Assembly (NCBI RefSeq): GCF_900168685.1
Contig: NZ_FVZN01000014.1
Location: 620,001 to 684,000 of the forward strand
From: Solibacillus isronensis
GTDB lineage: Bacteria > Bacillota > Bacilli > Bacillales_A > Planococcaceae
DNA length: 64,000 bases
Direction: 5' to 3'
Shown here: one piece after another, positions 18,180 through 27,434 of the stretch
How positions within the stretch are numbered: position 1 is the stretch's first letter
How the letters are laid out: each line of letters opens with the position of its first letter
The notes under the pieces: model-generated
The model's database searches: none
Seen by the model: only the letters and a program-made list of their open reading frames with translations
What the model was told of the DNA's origin: nothing
Made by a program: the position numbers and the translations under genes

Positions 18180-19442
18180 TTGTTTTTAACAACCGAAATT
18201 GCGAAAGGTGTTTCGCTTCATATACGACAAACCGCCCAATTCAAAACGGTGAACTTTTCGATAAAATGGAGAACGCCATTAAATGAAGAAACAGCGGCAC
18301 AGCGTACAGTATTATCGAATGTCCTGCAGCACAGTAACGAAAAATTTCCAACATCGGCAAGTTACCGCAGCTATTTAGATGACCTATTCGGCACAGTATT
18401 GTATTTTGACACAGCCAAGCGCGGTCAGGAACATACCGTACTATTAAATGTCGAAACAGTAAACGACCAATATTTATCGCATGGCAATGTATTAAATGAA
18501 GCAATCGACCTGATCCAGGAAGCGATCTTCAAACCGAACTACGAAAACGGTGTATTTAAAGAATCCATTGTCAACCGTGAAAAAGAAATGGTCATCCAAC
18601 GAATTCAATCAATTTTCGATGACAAGTCGCGCTACGCACAAAAACGTTTAACAGAAATCATCCGTCCAAACAGTGCAGCATCATTTTCTGCAAACGGGAA
18701 TATCGAAGCCGTAAAAGCCATTACACCACAATCATTGACAAAAACATATGAAGATATGCTAGCAAATGATGTCATTGATATTTACGTTGTCGGTGATATT
18801 AATGTGGAAGAAATGACGGAAAAGTTAAAAGCAGCATTCCAATTTGCTGACCGCAATGCGCTGCCTAAAACACAAGAAGATACAAATCCTGCAAACGTAG
18901 AACCTTATACGAAAGAAACGCAGGAAATGAAACAAGGGAAACTGCATATCGGCTACTCGACACCAGTACGATTTGGCGATAAAGATTTCCCAATCATGCA
19001 AATTTTCAACGGTATTTTTGGCGGATATGCCCATTCAAAACTGTTTATGAATGTCCGTGAAAAAGAAAGTTTAGCTTATTATGCATCAAGCTCTTATTCT
19101 TCACAATACGGATTACTGTTTGTCGTGTCAGGTATTGAGCCGGCAAATGAAGAAAAGGCACGCAAATTAATTGCTGAACAGTTAAAAGTGATGCAAAATG
19201 GTGAAATTACTGATTTGGAATTGGCGCAAACGAAGGCGATGCTCATTAACCAATTAAAAGAAGCATTGGATTCCCCTCGTGGCCAAATCGAAATTTTTGA
19301 CCAATACAAAGTATTAGACGAACCGTTTACTATGGATACGTGGACTGCACGCTGGCAATCTGTGTCAAAAGAAGATGTGCAGAAAGTGGCACAGGATATT
19401 AAATTAGAAGCAACGTATTTCTTATGCGGTAAGGGGGAGTAA
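18180..19442 (+). CDS. ymfF: M16-family peptidase-like protein YmfF (non-catalytic partner)
   Basis: A 420-residue M16 (insulinase-like) protein. It has the two-domain M16 shape, including the C-terminal substrate-binding region (NVREKESLAYYASSSYSS, about 285-302), but no HxxEH zinc motif; the corresponding place reads VLSNVLQHSNEK. So it is probably the inactive partner of YmfH, encoded directly after it, as in heterodimeric M16B peptidases. TTG start with AGGAGGAG upstream. The function is not established; a role in peptide processing is inferred from the family. Confidence 0.88.
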   Translation: MFLTTEIAKGVSLHIRQTAQFKTVNFSIKWRTPLNEETAAQRTVLSNVLQHSNEKFPTSASYRSYLDDLFGTVLYFDTAKRGQEHTVLLNVETVNDQYLSHGNVLNEAIDLIQEAIFKPNYENGVFKESIVNREKEMVIQRIQSIFDDKSRYAQKRLTEIIRPNSAASFSANGNIEAVKAITPQSLTKTYEDMLANDVIDIYVVGDINVEEMTEKLKAAFQFADRNALPKTQEDTNPANVEPYTKETQEMKQGKLHIGYSTPVRFGDKDFPIMQIFNGIFGGYAHSKLFMNVREKESLAYYASSSYSSQYGLLFVVSGIEPANEEKARKLIAEQLKVMQNGEITDLELAQTKAMLINQLKEALDSPRGQIEIFDQYKVLDEPFTMDTWTARWQSVSKEDVQKVAQDIKLEATYFLCGKGE

Positions 19443-19445
19443 TCC

Positions 19446-20750
19446 ATGGAAACAATTGAATTCCAGCAATTAGATGAAACATTATATTACAAGCAGCTAA
19501 ACAATGGATTAGACGTATACATTTTGCCGAAAAAAGGCTTTTCAAAGACATTTGTGACATTCACTACGAAGTACGGTTCGATTGACCGTACATTCGTACC
19601 GATCGGAGAAACAGAGCCGATTACTGTTCCGGACGGGATTGCCCACTTTTTAGAGCATAAAATGTTCGAAAAAGAAGACGGGGATGTATTCCAACAGTTC
19701 AGTGAAGTAGGCGCGCAGGCGAATGCGTTCACATCATTTACCCGCACAGCGTACCTGTTCTCTGCAACGGACCATATTTATAAAAGTACGGAAACATTAT
19801 TGAATTTTGTACAGGAGCCGTATTTCACGGAAGAAACGGTAAATAAAGAAAAAGGCATTATCGGGCAGGAAATTACGATGTACGATGATCAGCCGGATTG
19901 GCGTTTATATTTTGGTGCGATTGAAAATATGTACCACAACCACCCGGTGAAAATTGATATTGCCGGCACAATCGATTCAATTGATGGAATTACAGCCGAG
20001 CATTTATATACGTGCTACAACACGTTCTACCATCCGTCAAACATGCTATTGTTCGTAATCGGTGCAGTAGACCCTGTTGAAATGATGGCATTTATTGAAG
20101 ATAACCAAAACAAAAAGACATTCCAGGAGCCGACAGACTTAAAACGCTTATTTGATGAAGAACCTACAAATGTAGCTGAAAAAGAGCGCGTGCTTCATAT
20201 GGATGTACAAAAGCCAAAAGTATATGTTGGTTTAAAAGCGAAACAAGTTGATTTAAGCGGCGAAGAAATGCTGAAGCATGAGCTTGCTGTACAAATCGGT
20301 GTTGAATGTTTATTCGGCCGCGCTTCATCGTTCTATACAGATGTATATGAAAACGGCTTAATCGATGAGTCATACGGTTATGATTTCTCATTGGAAAATG
20401 GCTATGGATTTGCACTGATCGGCTCGGATTCAGAACAGCCGGAACAGCTTGCCAAATTGATTAAAGATAAACTGGCAGAAACAGAGCAAAAAAACTTATT
20501 CACTTCTGAAGATGTAGAGCGTATTAAACGTAAAAAAATCGGTTTCTTCCTGCGTGCACTGAATTCAATCGAATTTATCGCCAACCAGTTTACACGTTAC
20601 AAATTCAATGACATGAATTTATTCGATGTTGTACCGGTACTGGAGACAATTACAGTGGAAGATATCGAAAAAGCATTTAAAACAATTCAAGGTGAAGAGC
20701 AACAAACGGTGTTTACTATCATGCCAGTTAGCGGGCGCGATCAAAAATGA
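19446..20750 (+). CDS. ymfH: M16-family zinc peptidase YmfH
   Basis: A 434-residue M16 peptidase with an intact inverted zinc motif HFLEH (67-71) and the downstream glutamate region (EKGIIGQEITMYDDQP, around 137-152). It lies three bases after ymfF, with GGGGGAG as the ribosome site, which fits an active/inactive pair. Its end overlaps ymfI by four bases (ATGA). The natural substrate is unknown. Homologous pairs process small peptides or bacteriocins. Confidence 0.9.
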   Translation: METIEFQQLDETLYYKQLNNGLDVYILPKKGFSKTFVTFTTKYGSIDRTFVPIGETEPITVPDGIAHFLEHKMFEKEDGDVFQQFSEVGAQANAFTSFTRTAYLFSATDHIYKSTETLLNFVQEPYFTEETVNKEKGIIGQEITMYDDQPDWRLYFGAIENMYHNHPVKIDIAGTIDSIDGITAEHLYTCYNTFYHPSNMLLFVIGAVDPVEMMAFIEDNQNKKTFQEPTDLKRLFDEEPTNVAEKERVLHMDVQKPKVYVGLKAKQVDLSGEEMLKHELAVQIGVECLFGRASSFYTDVYENGLIDESYGYDFSLENGYGFALIGSDSEQPEQLAKLIKDKLAETEQKNLFTSEDVERIKRKKIGFFLRALNSIEFIANQFTRYKFNDMNLFDVVPVLETITVEDIEKAFKTIQGEEQQTVFTIMPVSGRDQK

Positions 20751-21475
20751 AGAAGTTTGCATTAGTTTGCGGTGCATCCGGCGCGATTGGGCAGGCGATT
20801 TGCCAGCAATTAGCACAGGATCGCTGGTCACTCTATCTGCATTATCATACTGGGCATACTGTCATTGACAGTATGCTTCAAGTGTTTACCGAGAACTTTC
20901 CGGATCAGGAGTTTATCCCGGTAAAAGCCGATTTCAGCAGTGACACCGGAGCGGAGCAGATTGCCGCCCAAATTTTTTCATTGCAGGCGATCGTTTATGC
21001 GAACGGCCATGCATTTTATGATTTACTGGAAAACACACCAGCCGAGGAAATGACCAAACTTTGGCATGTCCATGTACAAAATCCGATGCGAACGACGGCA
21101 CTGCTTGCGGGCAAATTGCGAGCGAACAAAGTCAGCTATGTGCTTGTCATTGGTTCGATCTGGGGAGATGTCGGTGCCGCAGGCGAAGTAGCGTACTCAG
21201 CTGTAAAAGGCGCCCAGCACAGCTTCGTGAAAGCATACTCGCAGGAAGCGGCGTTTAGCGGTATTCGCGTTAATGCGATTGCACCCGGAATTATCAATAC
21301 GAAGATGAACGCAATGTTTGATGCCGAGGAGCGCGAAATGATTCAAAGCCAAATTCCATTGCAGTCATTTGGTGAAGCGCTCGATATCGCCAATATGGCG
21401 GCTTTTTATTTGAGCGGACGCGCCGATTATGTAACAGGGCAAATAATTCGAGTTAATGGCGGCTGGTACATATAA
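20747..21475 (+). CDS. ymfI: Short-chain dehydrogenase/reductase YmfI
   Basis: A 242-residue classical SDR with cofactor site CGASGAIGQAI (about 9-19), NAG-like segment (YANGHAF) and catalytic Ser-Tyr-Lys (GSIWGDVGAAGEVAYSAVKGA). The ending VTGQIIRVNGGWYI is typical of FabG-type enzymes. It is translationally coupled to ymfH. The substrate is unknown. The ymf gene order of Bacillus is kept. Confidence 0.9.
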   Translation: MKKFALVCGASGAIGQAICQQLAQDRWSLYLHYHTGHTVIDSMLQVFTENFPDQEFIPVKADFSSDTGAEQIAAQIFSLQAIVYANGHAFYDLLENTPAEEMTKLWHVHVQNPMRTTALLAGKLRANKVSYVLVIGSIWGDVGAAGEVAYSAVKGAQHSFVKAYSQEAAFSGIRVNAIAPGIINTKMNAMFDAEEREMIQSQIPLQSFGEALDIANMAAFYLSGRADYVTGQIIRVNGGWYI

Positions 21476-21522
21476 TTTCCCGATATCCGCACATACTATT
21501 TGTGCGAGAGGAGGGAAAGCAA

Positions 21523-21780
21523 ATGGGACTATTACAAAACTGGGAACAATGGACAAGCTTCTTAGGTAAACAAGTATCTGATGCAAAAGAAAGCGGCATG
21601 CCTAATAAAATGATTGAGAAAGCCGCAGTTCAGATTGGCGAGTATCTTGCGAAAAACGTTGACCCACAAAATGAGCAAGAGCGCGTATTATCTGACTTAT
21701 GGTCTGTTGCCGAAAAGGACGAAAAGCAAGCAATTGCAAGCTGTATCATGAAGCTCGTTCAAAACAAAACAACACACTAA
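21523..21780 (+). CDS. ymfJ: YmfJ, DUF3243 family protein
   Basis: An 85-residue, mostly helical protein (LLQNWEQWTSFLGKQVSDAKESGMP... ending LWSVAEKDEKQAIASCIMKLV), equal in length to B. subtilis YmfJ. I chose ATG 21523 because GAGGAGGG lies about 7 bases upstream. No enzyme motif is visible and the function is unknown. A terminator follows. Confidence 0.88.
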   Translation: MGLLQNWEQWTSFLGKQVSDAKESGMPNKMIEKAAVQIGEYLAKNVDPQNEQERVLSDLWSVAEKDEKQAIASCIMKLVQNKTTH

Positions 21781-21791
21781 TTAGTTTTACG

Positions 21792-21832
21792 AAAAAAATG
21801 TCACTCACTGTATAAGTGAGCGGCATTTTTTT
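21792..21832 (+). terminator. Rho-independent terminator after ymfJ
   Basis: A stem with CACT/AGTG core and flanking AAAAAAATG/CATTTTTTT pairs ends the ymfF-J unit. Array C starts 14 bases later. Confidence 0.8.
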
Positions 21833-21845
21833 ATGGAGGCGAAAG

Positions 21846-22030
21846 TGGCGAATAAGCTCTCTGAAATGGCGATTAACTACTTGTTATTGACGATTAATCA
21901 CTATAAAGTGGCGAATAAGCCCCTTAAGTTGACGATTAAATGGTCAAAACTGACGAATATCTCTATAGAATTGGAGAATAAATTAACCTACATAAAAAGT
22001 GGGGATTATTCCATACATATTGGGGATTAA
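21846..22030 (+). repeat. 21-nt period array C (core TGRCGAWTAA)
   Basis: The decamer TGGCGAATAA/TGACGATTAA or a near match starts at 21846, 21867, 21888, 21909, 21930, 21951 and 21972, each exactly 21 bases on. Then TGGGGATTAT at 22000 (a 28-base step) and TGGGGATTAA at 22021 (21 again). The last two words approach the GGATTA of array A. An open frame from GTG 21845 has GGAGG five bases upstream and would read as heptapeptides (VANKLSE, LTINHYK, VANKPLK...), but I judge it non-coding. Confidence 0.88.
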
Positions 22031-22282
22031 CTTAATAAGAAGGTCTAATAAATCCCCCTTCTTATAAACAAATTTTCCTTGCATCATTTTCTAGTAGTAC
22101 CAATCTCCAACTGTAAATGCACGATTGTCCAACATTGATACTTCTAGAACGTGTTTTTTCAAAAATTATTTCAAGAAAACTAACAAAAACGTGGCTTTCT
22201 AACTTTTCAATAGGTAGAAAATCCGCTATGATGGAACTTGTAAGAAATAAATACGTTTCTATTATGAGGGGACAGATACAAA

Positions 22283-23071
22283 ATGGGCGAATGGTATTTT
22301 GAATATGAAATTCAAGTGAATCGACCAGGTTTATTAGGAGATATTGCATCGCTGTTAGGAATGCTTCGCGTTAATATTGTCTCGATTAACGGTGTGGATG
22401 AGGAGCATCGAGGAATGCTGTTATCTACAGAGAACGAAGAATCTATCCAGCGTTTTATTTCAATCGTCTCAACAATGGAAAATATTAATGTAACAAGATT
22501 TCGTGAGCCAAAGCTTCGTGATCGATTGGCTGTTCGGCACGGGCATTATATTCCGAAAGATGCGGATGAAAAAAATACATTCCGGTTCGTACGTGACGAA
22601 TTAGGAATTTTAGTTGATTTTATGGCCGAATTATTTAAAAAGGAAGGGCATAAATTAATTGGGATCCGTGGAATGCCGCGTGTAGGAAAAACAGAATCAA
22701 TCGTTGCTGCAAGTGTGTGCGCGAATAAAAAATGGATTTTCATCTCTTCTACTATGATTAAACAAACCGTCCGGAATACGTTAATGGGCGATGAGTTTAA
22801 TGGGAATAATATTTTTATATTGGATGGTGCCGTGACACGTCGCTCGACGGATGAACGCCACCAGCAGTTAGTTCGGGAAATCATGGGTATGCCGACGATT
22901 AAAGTCATAGAGCATCCAGATCTGTTCGTACAGCATTCATCATATAAAATAGAAGATTTTGACTATATTATCGAATTGCGCCATGAGCCGGATGAAGAAA
23001 TAACATATGAAATTATCGAAAAGAATAATATGTTATCGAGTACAGACCATTTTGGCGGGTTTGATTTTTAG
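22283..23071 (+). CDS. ymfK: YmfK, DUF3388 family protein with N-terminal ACT-like domain
   Basis: A 262-residue protein. The first ~75 residues look like an ACT-type ligand-sensing domain (YEIQVNRPGLLGDIASLLGMLRVNIVSINGV). The rest is the conserved family domain with a P-loop-like GMPRVGKTES (about 131-140), suggesting nucleotide binding. The function is unknown. GAGGGGAC precedes the ATG. It keeps its B. subtilis position before rodZ. Confidence 0.87.
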   Translation: MGEWYFEYEIQVNRPGLLGDIASLLGMLRVNIVSINGVDEEHRGMLLSTENEESIQRFISIVSTMENINVTRFREPKLRDRLAVRHGHYIPKDADEKNTFRFVRDELGILVDFMAELFKKEGHKLIGIRGMPRVGKTESIVAASVCANKKWIFISSTMIKQTVRNTLMGDEFNGNNIFILDGAVTRRSTDERHQQLVREIMGMPTIKVIEHPDLFVQHSSYKIEDFDYIIELRHEPDEEITYEIIEKNNMLSSTDHFGGFDF

Positions 23072-23128
23072 TAAATAAGAGGGCTTAGTGCCAACTTTAT
23101 TTGAATATATTAAAAGTAGGTGTTTTTT

Positions 23129-24022
23129 TTGACGGAACTAGGAGCTCGCTTGAAGGAAGCGAGATTAGCTAGAGGTTATAGTTTAGATGATTTACAAAAT
23201 ATCACTAAAATCCAAAAACGTTATCTAATAGGAATCGAAGAAGGCAACTATACTATTATGCCTGGCTCTTTCTATGTACGTGCCTTCATCAAGCAGTATG
23301 CTGAAGCAGTTGGATTAGATGCGGATGAAGTATTAACTGAGTATCGAAAAGATATTCCGGAAATGCAAAAAGAAGAGGTCGCCCAATCATTCACGCAAAG
23401 TCCGAGTCGCCGCAATATGAAAGCGACATCGAGCAATAAGATGATGGAAGCAATGCCGAAATTGATCGTTGCATTGTTTGCGATTGTCATTATTATTGTA
23501 ATTACAACTCTATACATCCAAAAAACGGGCAGTGTGCCGGATGTAGCAGAAGAAGATAATAAACCGATTGAATACGAACAAAATCCGAATTCAACACCAA
23601 CAAAACCTGTTGAAGACAACGAAGAAACTACAGAAGATGACACTGAAGAAAACGTTGAGCCTGAAGAACCTGTCACAGACGAGCCTGAAGTAGCTCAAAC
23701 AATCAGTGAAGGTGTTGTACAAGGCGAAGATTCAACGTTTGAAGTATCAGGAACAGACAGCTTGAAGATTCGTGTTGAAGTAGCAGGAGATACATGGGTT
23801 GGTATTCGTAATGAAAGCCGCCAGGAGCAAGTAAATGCACGTGTCTACAAAGCTGGAGAAGTAGTAGAACATGATTCAACGGCAAACGGTTATGCACGTA
23901 TTCGCTTAGGAAACTCAAAAGTGGCAAAAGTTTACGTAAATGATGTAGAATTAACTTACGCACAAGATATGGTTTCTCAAAACGTGATTTTAAAATTAGT
24001 GAATGAAGGACAAGGAGAGTAG
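23129..24022 (+). CDS. rodZ: RodZ-like cell-shape protein
   Basis: A 297-residue membrane protein: N-terminal helix-turn-helix domain (about 3-75; TELGARLKEARLARGYSLDDLQNITKIQKRYLIGIEEGNY), one membrane segment near 115-135 (LIVALFAIVIIIVITTLYI), an acidic Thr/Glu/Pro linker, and an outside beta-rich DUF4115 domain (TFEVSGTDSLKIRVEV...). In rods it links MreB to the envelope. I prefer TTG 23129 because AAGTAGGTG is then suitably placed; GTG 23120 would overlap that site. Confidence 0.9.
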   Translation: MTELGARLKEARLARGYSLDDLQNITKIQKRYLIGIEEGNYTIMPGSFYVRAFIKQYAEAVGLDADEVLTEYRKDIPEMQKEEVAQSFTQSPSRRNMKATSSNKMMEAMPKLIVALFAIVIIIVITTLYIQKTGSVPDVAEEDNKPIEYEQNPNSTPTKPVEDNEETTEDDTEENVEPEEPVTDEPEVAQTISEGVVQGEDSTFEVSGTDSLKIRVEVAGDTWVGIRNESRQEQVNARVYKAGEVVEHDSTANGYARIRLGNSKVAKVYVNDVELTYAQDMVSQNVILKLVNEGQGE

Positions 24023-24050
24023 TCATCTTAAAAGATGGCTCTTTTCTTTA
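24018..24050 (+). terminator. Hairpin with T-rich tail overlapping the rodZ stop
   Basis: Arms AGTCATCTT and AAGATGGCT with a 2-base gap are followed by CTTTTCTTT, starting at the rodZ stop codon. It is a likely partial terminator before pgsA. Confidence 0.5.
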
Positions 24051-24068
24051 GACGAAAGGTGTTAACAA

Positions 24069-24647
24069 ATGAACATTCCAAATAAGATTACAGTCTCACG
24101 CATTTTATTAATCCCAATATTTGTGATTGTAATGATGTTTGATTTCGGTTGGGGAAATATGACGCTGTTTGGCGCGGAAATGCAAGTGAACTACTTTGTT
24201 GGGGCACTGATTTTTATTTTCGCATCGGCAACGGACTGGGTAGATGGCTACTATGCCCGCAAATATAATTTAGTGACGAACTTAGGGAAGTTTTTGGACC
24301 CGCTTGCAGACAAGCTGCTCGTTTCTGCTGCCTTTATTTTATTGGTGGAAATCGACCTGGCACCTGCATGGATTGTCATTATCATTATTTCGCGTGAGTT
24401 CGCGGTAACGGGACTTCGATTGATTTTAGCAGGGCAAGGGGAAGTCGTAGCGGCGAACCAGCTTGGTAAAATTAAAACTTGGGCCCAAATCGTGGCGATT
24501 TCTGCATTAATTTTACACAATACGATTTTTACATTAGTTGGCATACCTTTTGATATGATTATGCTTTATGTAGCATTATTCTTTACAGTATGGTCTGGAT
24601 GGGATTATTTCTATTTAAACCGTCGTGCATTATTGGATTCAAAATAA
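24069..24647 (+). CDS. pgsA: CDP-diacylglycerol-glycerol-3-phosphate 3-phosphatidyltransferase
   Basis: This membrane enzyme makes phosphatidylglycerol phosphate, the precursor of phosphatidylglycerol and cardiolipin. The 192-residue protein has several membrane helices and the complete CDP-alcohol motif (DWVDGYYAR..G...D...D, about residues 57-80). GAAAGGTG serves as the ribosome site. Order rodZ-pgsA-cinA-recA is the Bacillales standard. Confidence 0.95.
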   Translation: MNIPNKITVSRILLIPIFVIVMMFDFGWGNMTLFGAEMQVNYFVGALIFIFASATDWVDGYYARKYNLVTNLGKFLDPLADKLLVSAAFILLVEIDLAPAWIVIIIISREFAVTGLRLILAGQGEVVAANQLGKIKTWAQIVAISALILHNTIFTLVGIPFDMIMLYVALFFTVWSGWDYFYLNRRALLDSK

Positions 24648-24770
24648 ATAAAATTTCTAAAACTAGGTTAGAATTTCTTTTAGGATAGGTAATAGTAATA
24701 AGTATCCATAAAAGATAGAACAAGACTTGCGTATGCGAGGAATGTTTTTCTAATCTAGTTTTTCTTTATT

Positions 24771-24802
24771 TTTACAGCAGTTGCCAAAACAACTGCTGTA
24801 AA
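24771..24802. repeat. Perfect inverted repeat in the pgsA-cinA spacer
   Basis: Arms TTTACAGCAGTTG and CAACTGCTGTAAA around a 6-base loop. T tracts lie on the left and A tracts on the right, the reverse of a rho-independent terminator on either strand. Confidence 0.75.
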
Positions 24803-24841
24803 AAAAGCCTCTGGCAGATGTCACAGATTTTCTAAAGGTAC

Positions 24842-24873
24842 TTTTGAGTATACGCTATAGCGTATACTCAAAA
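24842..24873. repeat. Perfect 32-bp palindrome in the pgsA-cinA spacer
   Basis: Half-site TTTTGAGTATACGCTA followed at once by its exact complement, with no spacer. It is 52 bases upstream of cinA. It has the same T-left, A-right polarity as the neighbouring inverted repeat. A spacerless palindrome suits a protein-binding site or cruciform better than an RNA terminator. Confidence 0.8.
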
Positions 24874-24925
24874 AATCTGGACTCAATTACGCCAAGGCGA
24901 AATTGATCTATAGGGGGTTTTAGGA

Positions 24926-26185
24926 ATGAATGCAGAAATCATAGCGGTAGGATCGGAATTATTATTAGGACAAATCGCCAACACGAATGCGAAATTTATT
25001 TCGAGCCAGCTTTCGGAACTTGGCATTAATGTTTATTATCATACAGTTGTGGGGGATAACGAGGCTCGGCTTTTAGAGGCGATCAAAATTGCGGAACAGC
25101 GCGCGGATGTAATTATCTTCTCAGGTGGTTTAGGTCCGACAAAGGATGATTTGACGAAGGAAGCGATTGCGAAGCATTTGAATCGTACATTAGTGTTTGA
25201 TGAAACGGCGTTGTTTGCAATTGAAGAGTTCTTCTCAAAGCAAAGACGACCAATGACGGAAAATAACCGGAAACAGGCGCTTGTACTGGATGGCTGCGAT
25301 GTATTATTAAACCAGCACGGTATGGCACCGGGGATGTTTTTAAAAGAAAATGACCGTATTTATATTTTACTGCCGGGTCCGCCAAAAGAACTTGAGCCGA
25401 TGTTCCAATATGAAACGAAGCCGAAACTTGCCGCACTTCTACATGACGGCGGGGTTATTTTATCGCATGTACTGCGCTTTTACGGTATTGGCGAAGCAGA
25501 TCTGGAAACCCGTATACAGAACATTTTGGATGAACAGACAAATCCAACGGTTGCCCCTCTTGCTTCAGACGGTGAAGTAACATTGCGCATTACAGCAAAA
25601 GCGCAAAACGAACCACAAGCATTCCGTTTGATTGAATTAAAGAAACGTGAAATTCTCGATATTGTCGGAGAATACTATTACGGTGTAAATGATGAGTCAT
25701 TAGGATTTAAGCTTGTGCAAATGCTTCTGGAAAATGAATTGACGGTTTCCGCTGCCGAAAGTTTAACGGCTGGTCTATTCCAATCGGAGCTGGCTGAAGT
25801 TCCGGGTGTCGGATCTGCATTAATCGGTGGTGTTGTAACGTATACGAAAGAAGCGAAAATCAAACACCTTGATATTTCAGGTGAACTTCTTGACGAAAAG
25901 GGCATCGTCAGTAGTGAATGTGCTGCGGCAATGGCGACACAAGTCCGAGAGAAGTTCGGAACAGATATCGGTGTCGGGCTGACGGGTGCAGCAGGACCGG
26001 GGGATCATGACGGACAGCCTGCAGGATCAATCTGGGTTGGTATTAAGATTGGTGACACAGAGCCATTAACGTATCGACTGCAATTAACCGGCTCAAGAAA
26101 TACAAACCGGATCCGCGCCGTGAAGTTTACGTTCAGCTATTTAATGAGGGAATTGGCGAATCAAGGATACAAAAAGCTGATTTAG
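24926..26185 (+). CDS. cinA: CinA, competence/damage-inducible protein A
   Basis: A 419-residue two-domain protein. The N-terminal MoaB/MogA-like domain (AEIIAVGSELLLGQIANTNAKF; FSGGLGPTKDD) acts in related proteins as a nucleotide pyrophosphatase. The C-terminal CinA domain (about 255-415; SAAESLTAGLFQSELAEVPG, VGLTGAAGPG) is an NMN deamidase in the family. It lies just upstream of recA, with which it is often co-transcribed in competent Bacillales. ATAGGGGG is the ribosome site. Confidence 0.95.
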   Translation: MNAEIIAVGSELLLGQIANTNAKFISSQLSELGINVYYHTVVGDNEARLLEAIKIAEQRADVIIFSGGLGPTKDDLTKEAIAKHLNRTLVFDETALFAIEEFFSKQRRPMTENNRKQALVLDGCDVLLNQHGMAPGMFLKENDRIYILLPGPPKELEPMFQYETKPKLAALLHDGGVILSHVLRFYGIGEADLETRIQNILDEQTNPTVAPLASDGEVTLRITAKAQNEPQAFRLIELKKREILDIVGEYYYGVNDESLGFKLVQMLLENELTVSAAESLTAGLFQSELAEVPGVGSALIGGVVTYTKEAKIKHLDISGELLDEKGIVSSECAAAMATQVREKFGTDIGVGLTGAAGPGDHDGQPAGSIWVGIKIGDTEPLTYRLQLTGSRNTNRIRAVKFTFSYLMRELANQGYKKLI

Positions 26186-26250
26186 TTGTCGGTTTCTTAT
26201 GAAAAAGACAGTTTGAATCTTGATTTAAAGGCATTTAGAAACATTCAAAG

Positions 26251-26277
26251 AAAAAGCGAAAATATGTTCGCTTTTTT
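26251..26277 (+). terminator. Terminator-like hairpin between cinA and recA
   Basis: Arms AAAAAGCGAA and TTCGCTTTTTT pair around a 6-base loop and run into T-rich sequence. The same bases contain the LexA-type site at 26257-26270, so one sequence may serve two purposes. Confidence 0.65.
26257..26270. promoter_or_regulatory. LexA (DinR) SOS box upstream of recA
   Basis: CGAAAATATGTTCG matches the Bacillus SOS consensus CGAAC-N4-GTTCG at all but one arm position. It stands eight bases before the -35 box of the recA promoter. recA is a classic SOS gene, so repression by LexA is expected. Confidence 0.75.
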
Positions 26278-26278
26278 C

Positions 26279-26307
26279 TTGAATGTTATCTCATTAGCAA
26301 GTATAAT
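26279..26307 (+). promoter_or_regulatory. recA promoter
   Basis: TTGAAT (26279-26284) and TATAAT (26302-26307) with 17-base spacing, 45 bases before the recA start and directly after the SOS box. Confidence 0.75.
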
Positions 26308-26351
26308 AGAGACATAAGTTAAATAAAGCTTTTTCTTAAGGAGGAAATAGT

Positions 26352-27422
26352 TTGAGCGATCGTAAAGCAGCATTAGATATGGCGTTAAAACAAATAGAAA
26401 AACAATTCGGTAAAGGTTCTGTTATGAAGTTAGGTGAAAACTCGAACAACAAAATCGATACAACTTCATCAGGCTCTATCGCAATTGATGCAGCATTAGG
26501 TATAGGCGGTTACCCGCGCGGACGTATTGTAGAAGTTTACGGACCAGAATCATCTGGTAAAACAACAGTTACATTACATGCCATCGCAGAAGTACAGGCT
26601 AACGGCGGTACAGCAGCATTTATCGATGCTGAGCACGCACTTGACCCTGTATATGCACAAAAATTAGGCGTTAACATTGACGAATTATTATTATCACAGC
26701 CGGATACAGGTGAACAAGCACTTGAAATCGCGGAAGCATTAGTACGTTCTGGTGCGATCGATATTATCGTAATCGACTCAGTAGCAGCATTAGTACCAAA
26801 AGCAGAGATCGAAGGCGAAATGGGTGACTCGCACATGGGTCTCCAAGCGCGTTTAATGTCTCAAGCATTACGTAAATTATCAGGTGTTATTAACAAATCG
26901 AATACGCTTGCTATTTTCATCAACCAAGTTCGTGAAAAAATCGGTGTTATGTTCGGTAACCCGGAAACAACAACAGGTGGACGTGCCCTTAAATTCTACT
27001 CTTCTATCCGTTTAGAAGTACGTCGCGGTGAAGCGATTAAGCAAGGTACAGAAATTATCGGTAACAAAACGAAAATCAAAGTTGTAAAAAATAAAGTAGC
27101 ACCACCATTCCGTACAGCGGAAGTTGATATTATGTACGGTGAAGGGATTTCAAAAGAAGGCGAAATCGTCGACATCGGTGCAGAACTGGATATCATCCAA
27201 AAGAGCGGTTCTTGGTATTCTTACAACAGCGAACGAATCGGCCAAGGTCGTGAAAATGTAAAACAATTCTTCAAAGAAAACCCTGCAATGAAAGAAGAAG
27301 TAACAGAAAAAATCCGTCAACACTTCGGTATCGGCGAACTAGGCTACACAATCGGCGCCAACGATACAACTGACGAAGAAGAACTGGACGAACTGGAATT
27401 ATTCGAAGACGAAAAAGAATAA
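26352..27422 (+). CDS. recA: Recombinase RecA
   Basis: A 356-residue RecA: it forms ATP-dependent filaments on single-stranded DNA for recombination and triggers LexA self-cleavage. Walker A is GPESSGKT (64-71), Walker B lies in [12 protein letters not shown] (about 139-150), and the conserved [17 protein letters not shown] loop and acidic C-terminus ([16 protein letters not shown]) are present. TTG start, with AAGGAGG nine bases upstream. Confidence 0.98.
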   Translation: MSDRKAALDMALKQIEKQFGKGSVMKLGENSNNKIDTTSSGSIAIDAALGIGGYPRGRIVEVYGPESSGKTTVTLHAIAEVQANGGTAAFIDAEHALDPVYAQKLGVNIDELLLSQPDTGEQALEIAEALVRSGAIDIIVIDSVAALVPKAEIEGEMGDSHMGLQARLMSQALRKLSGVINKSNTLAIFINQVREKIGVMFGNPETTTGGRALKFYSSIRLEVRRGEAIKQGTEIIGNKTKIKVVKNKVAPPFRTAEVDIMYGEGISKEGEIVDIGAELDIIQKSGSWYSYNSERIGQGRENVKQFFKENPAMKEEVTEKIRQHFGIGELGYTIGANDTTDEEELDELELFEDEKE

Positions 27423-27434
27423 TGAATGTTACAG

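Noticed and set aside
21833..22030. Open frame through array C with GGAGG before GTG 21845
   Set aside because: The start signal is plausible, but the other arrays lack one, the GGAGG lies in the terminator tail, and array D changes open frame midway, so coding is not the common property.
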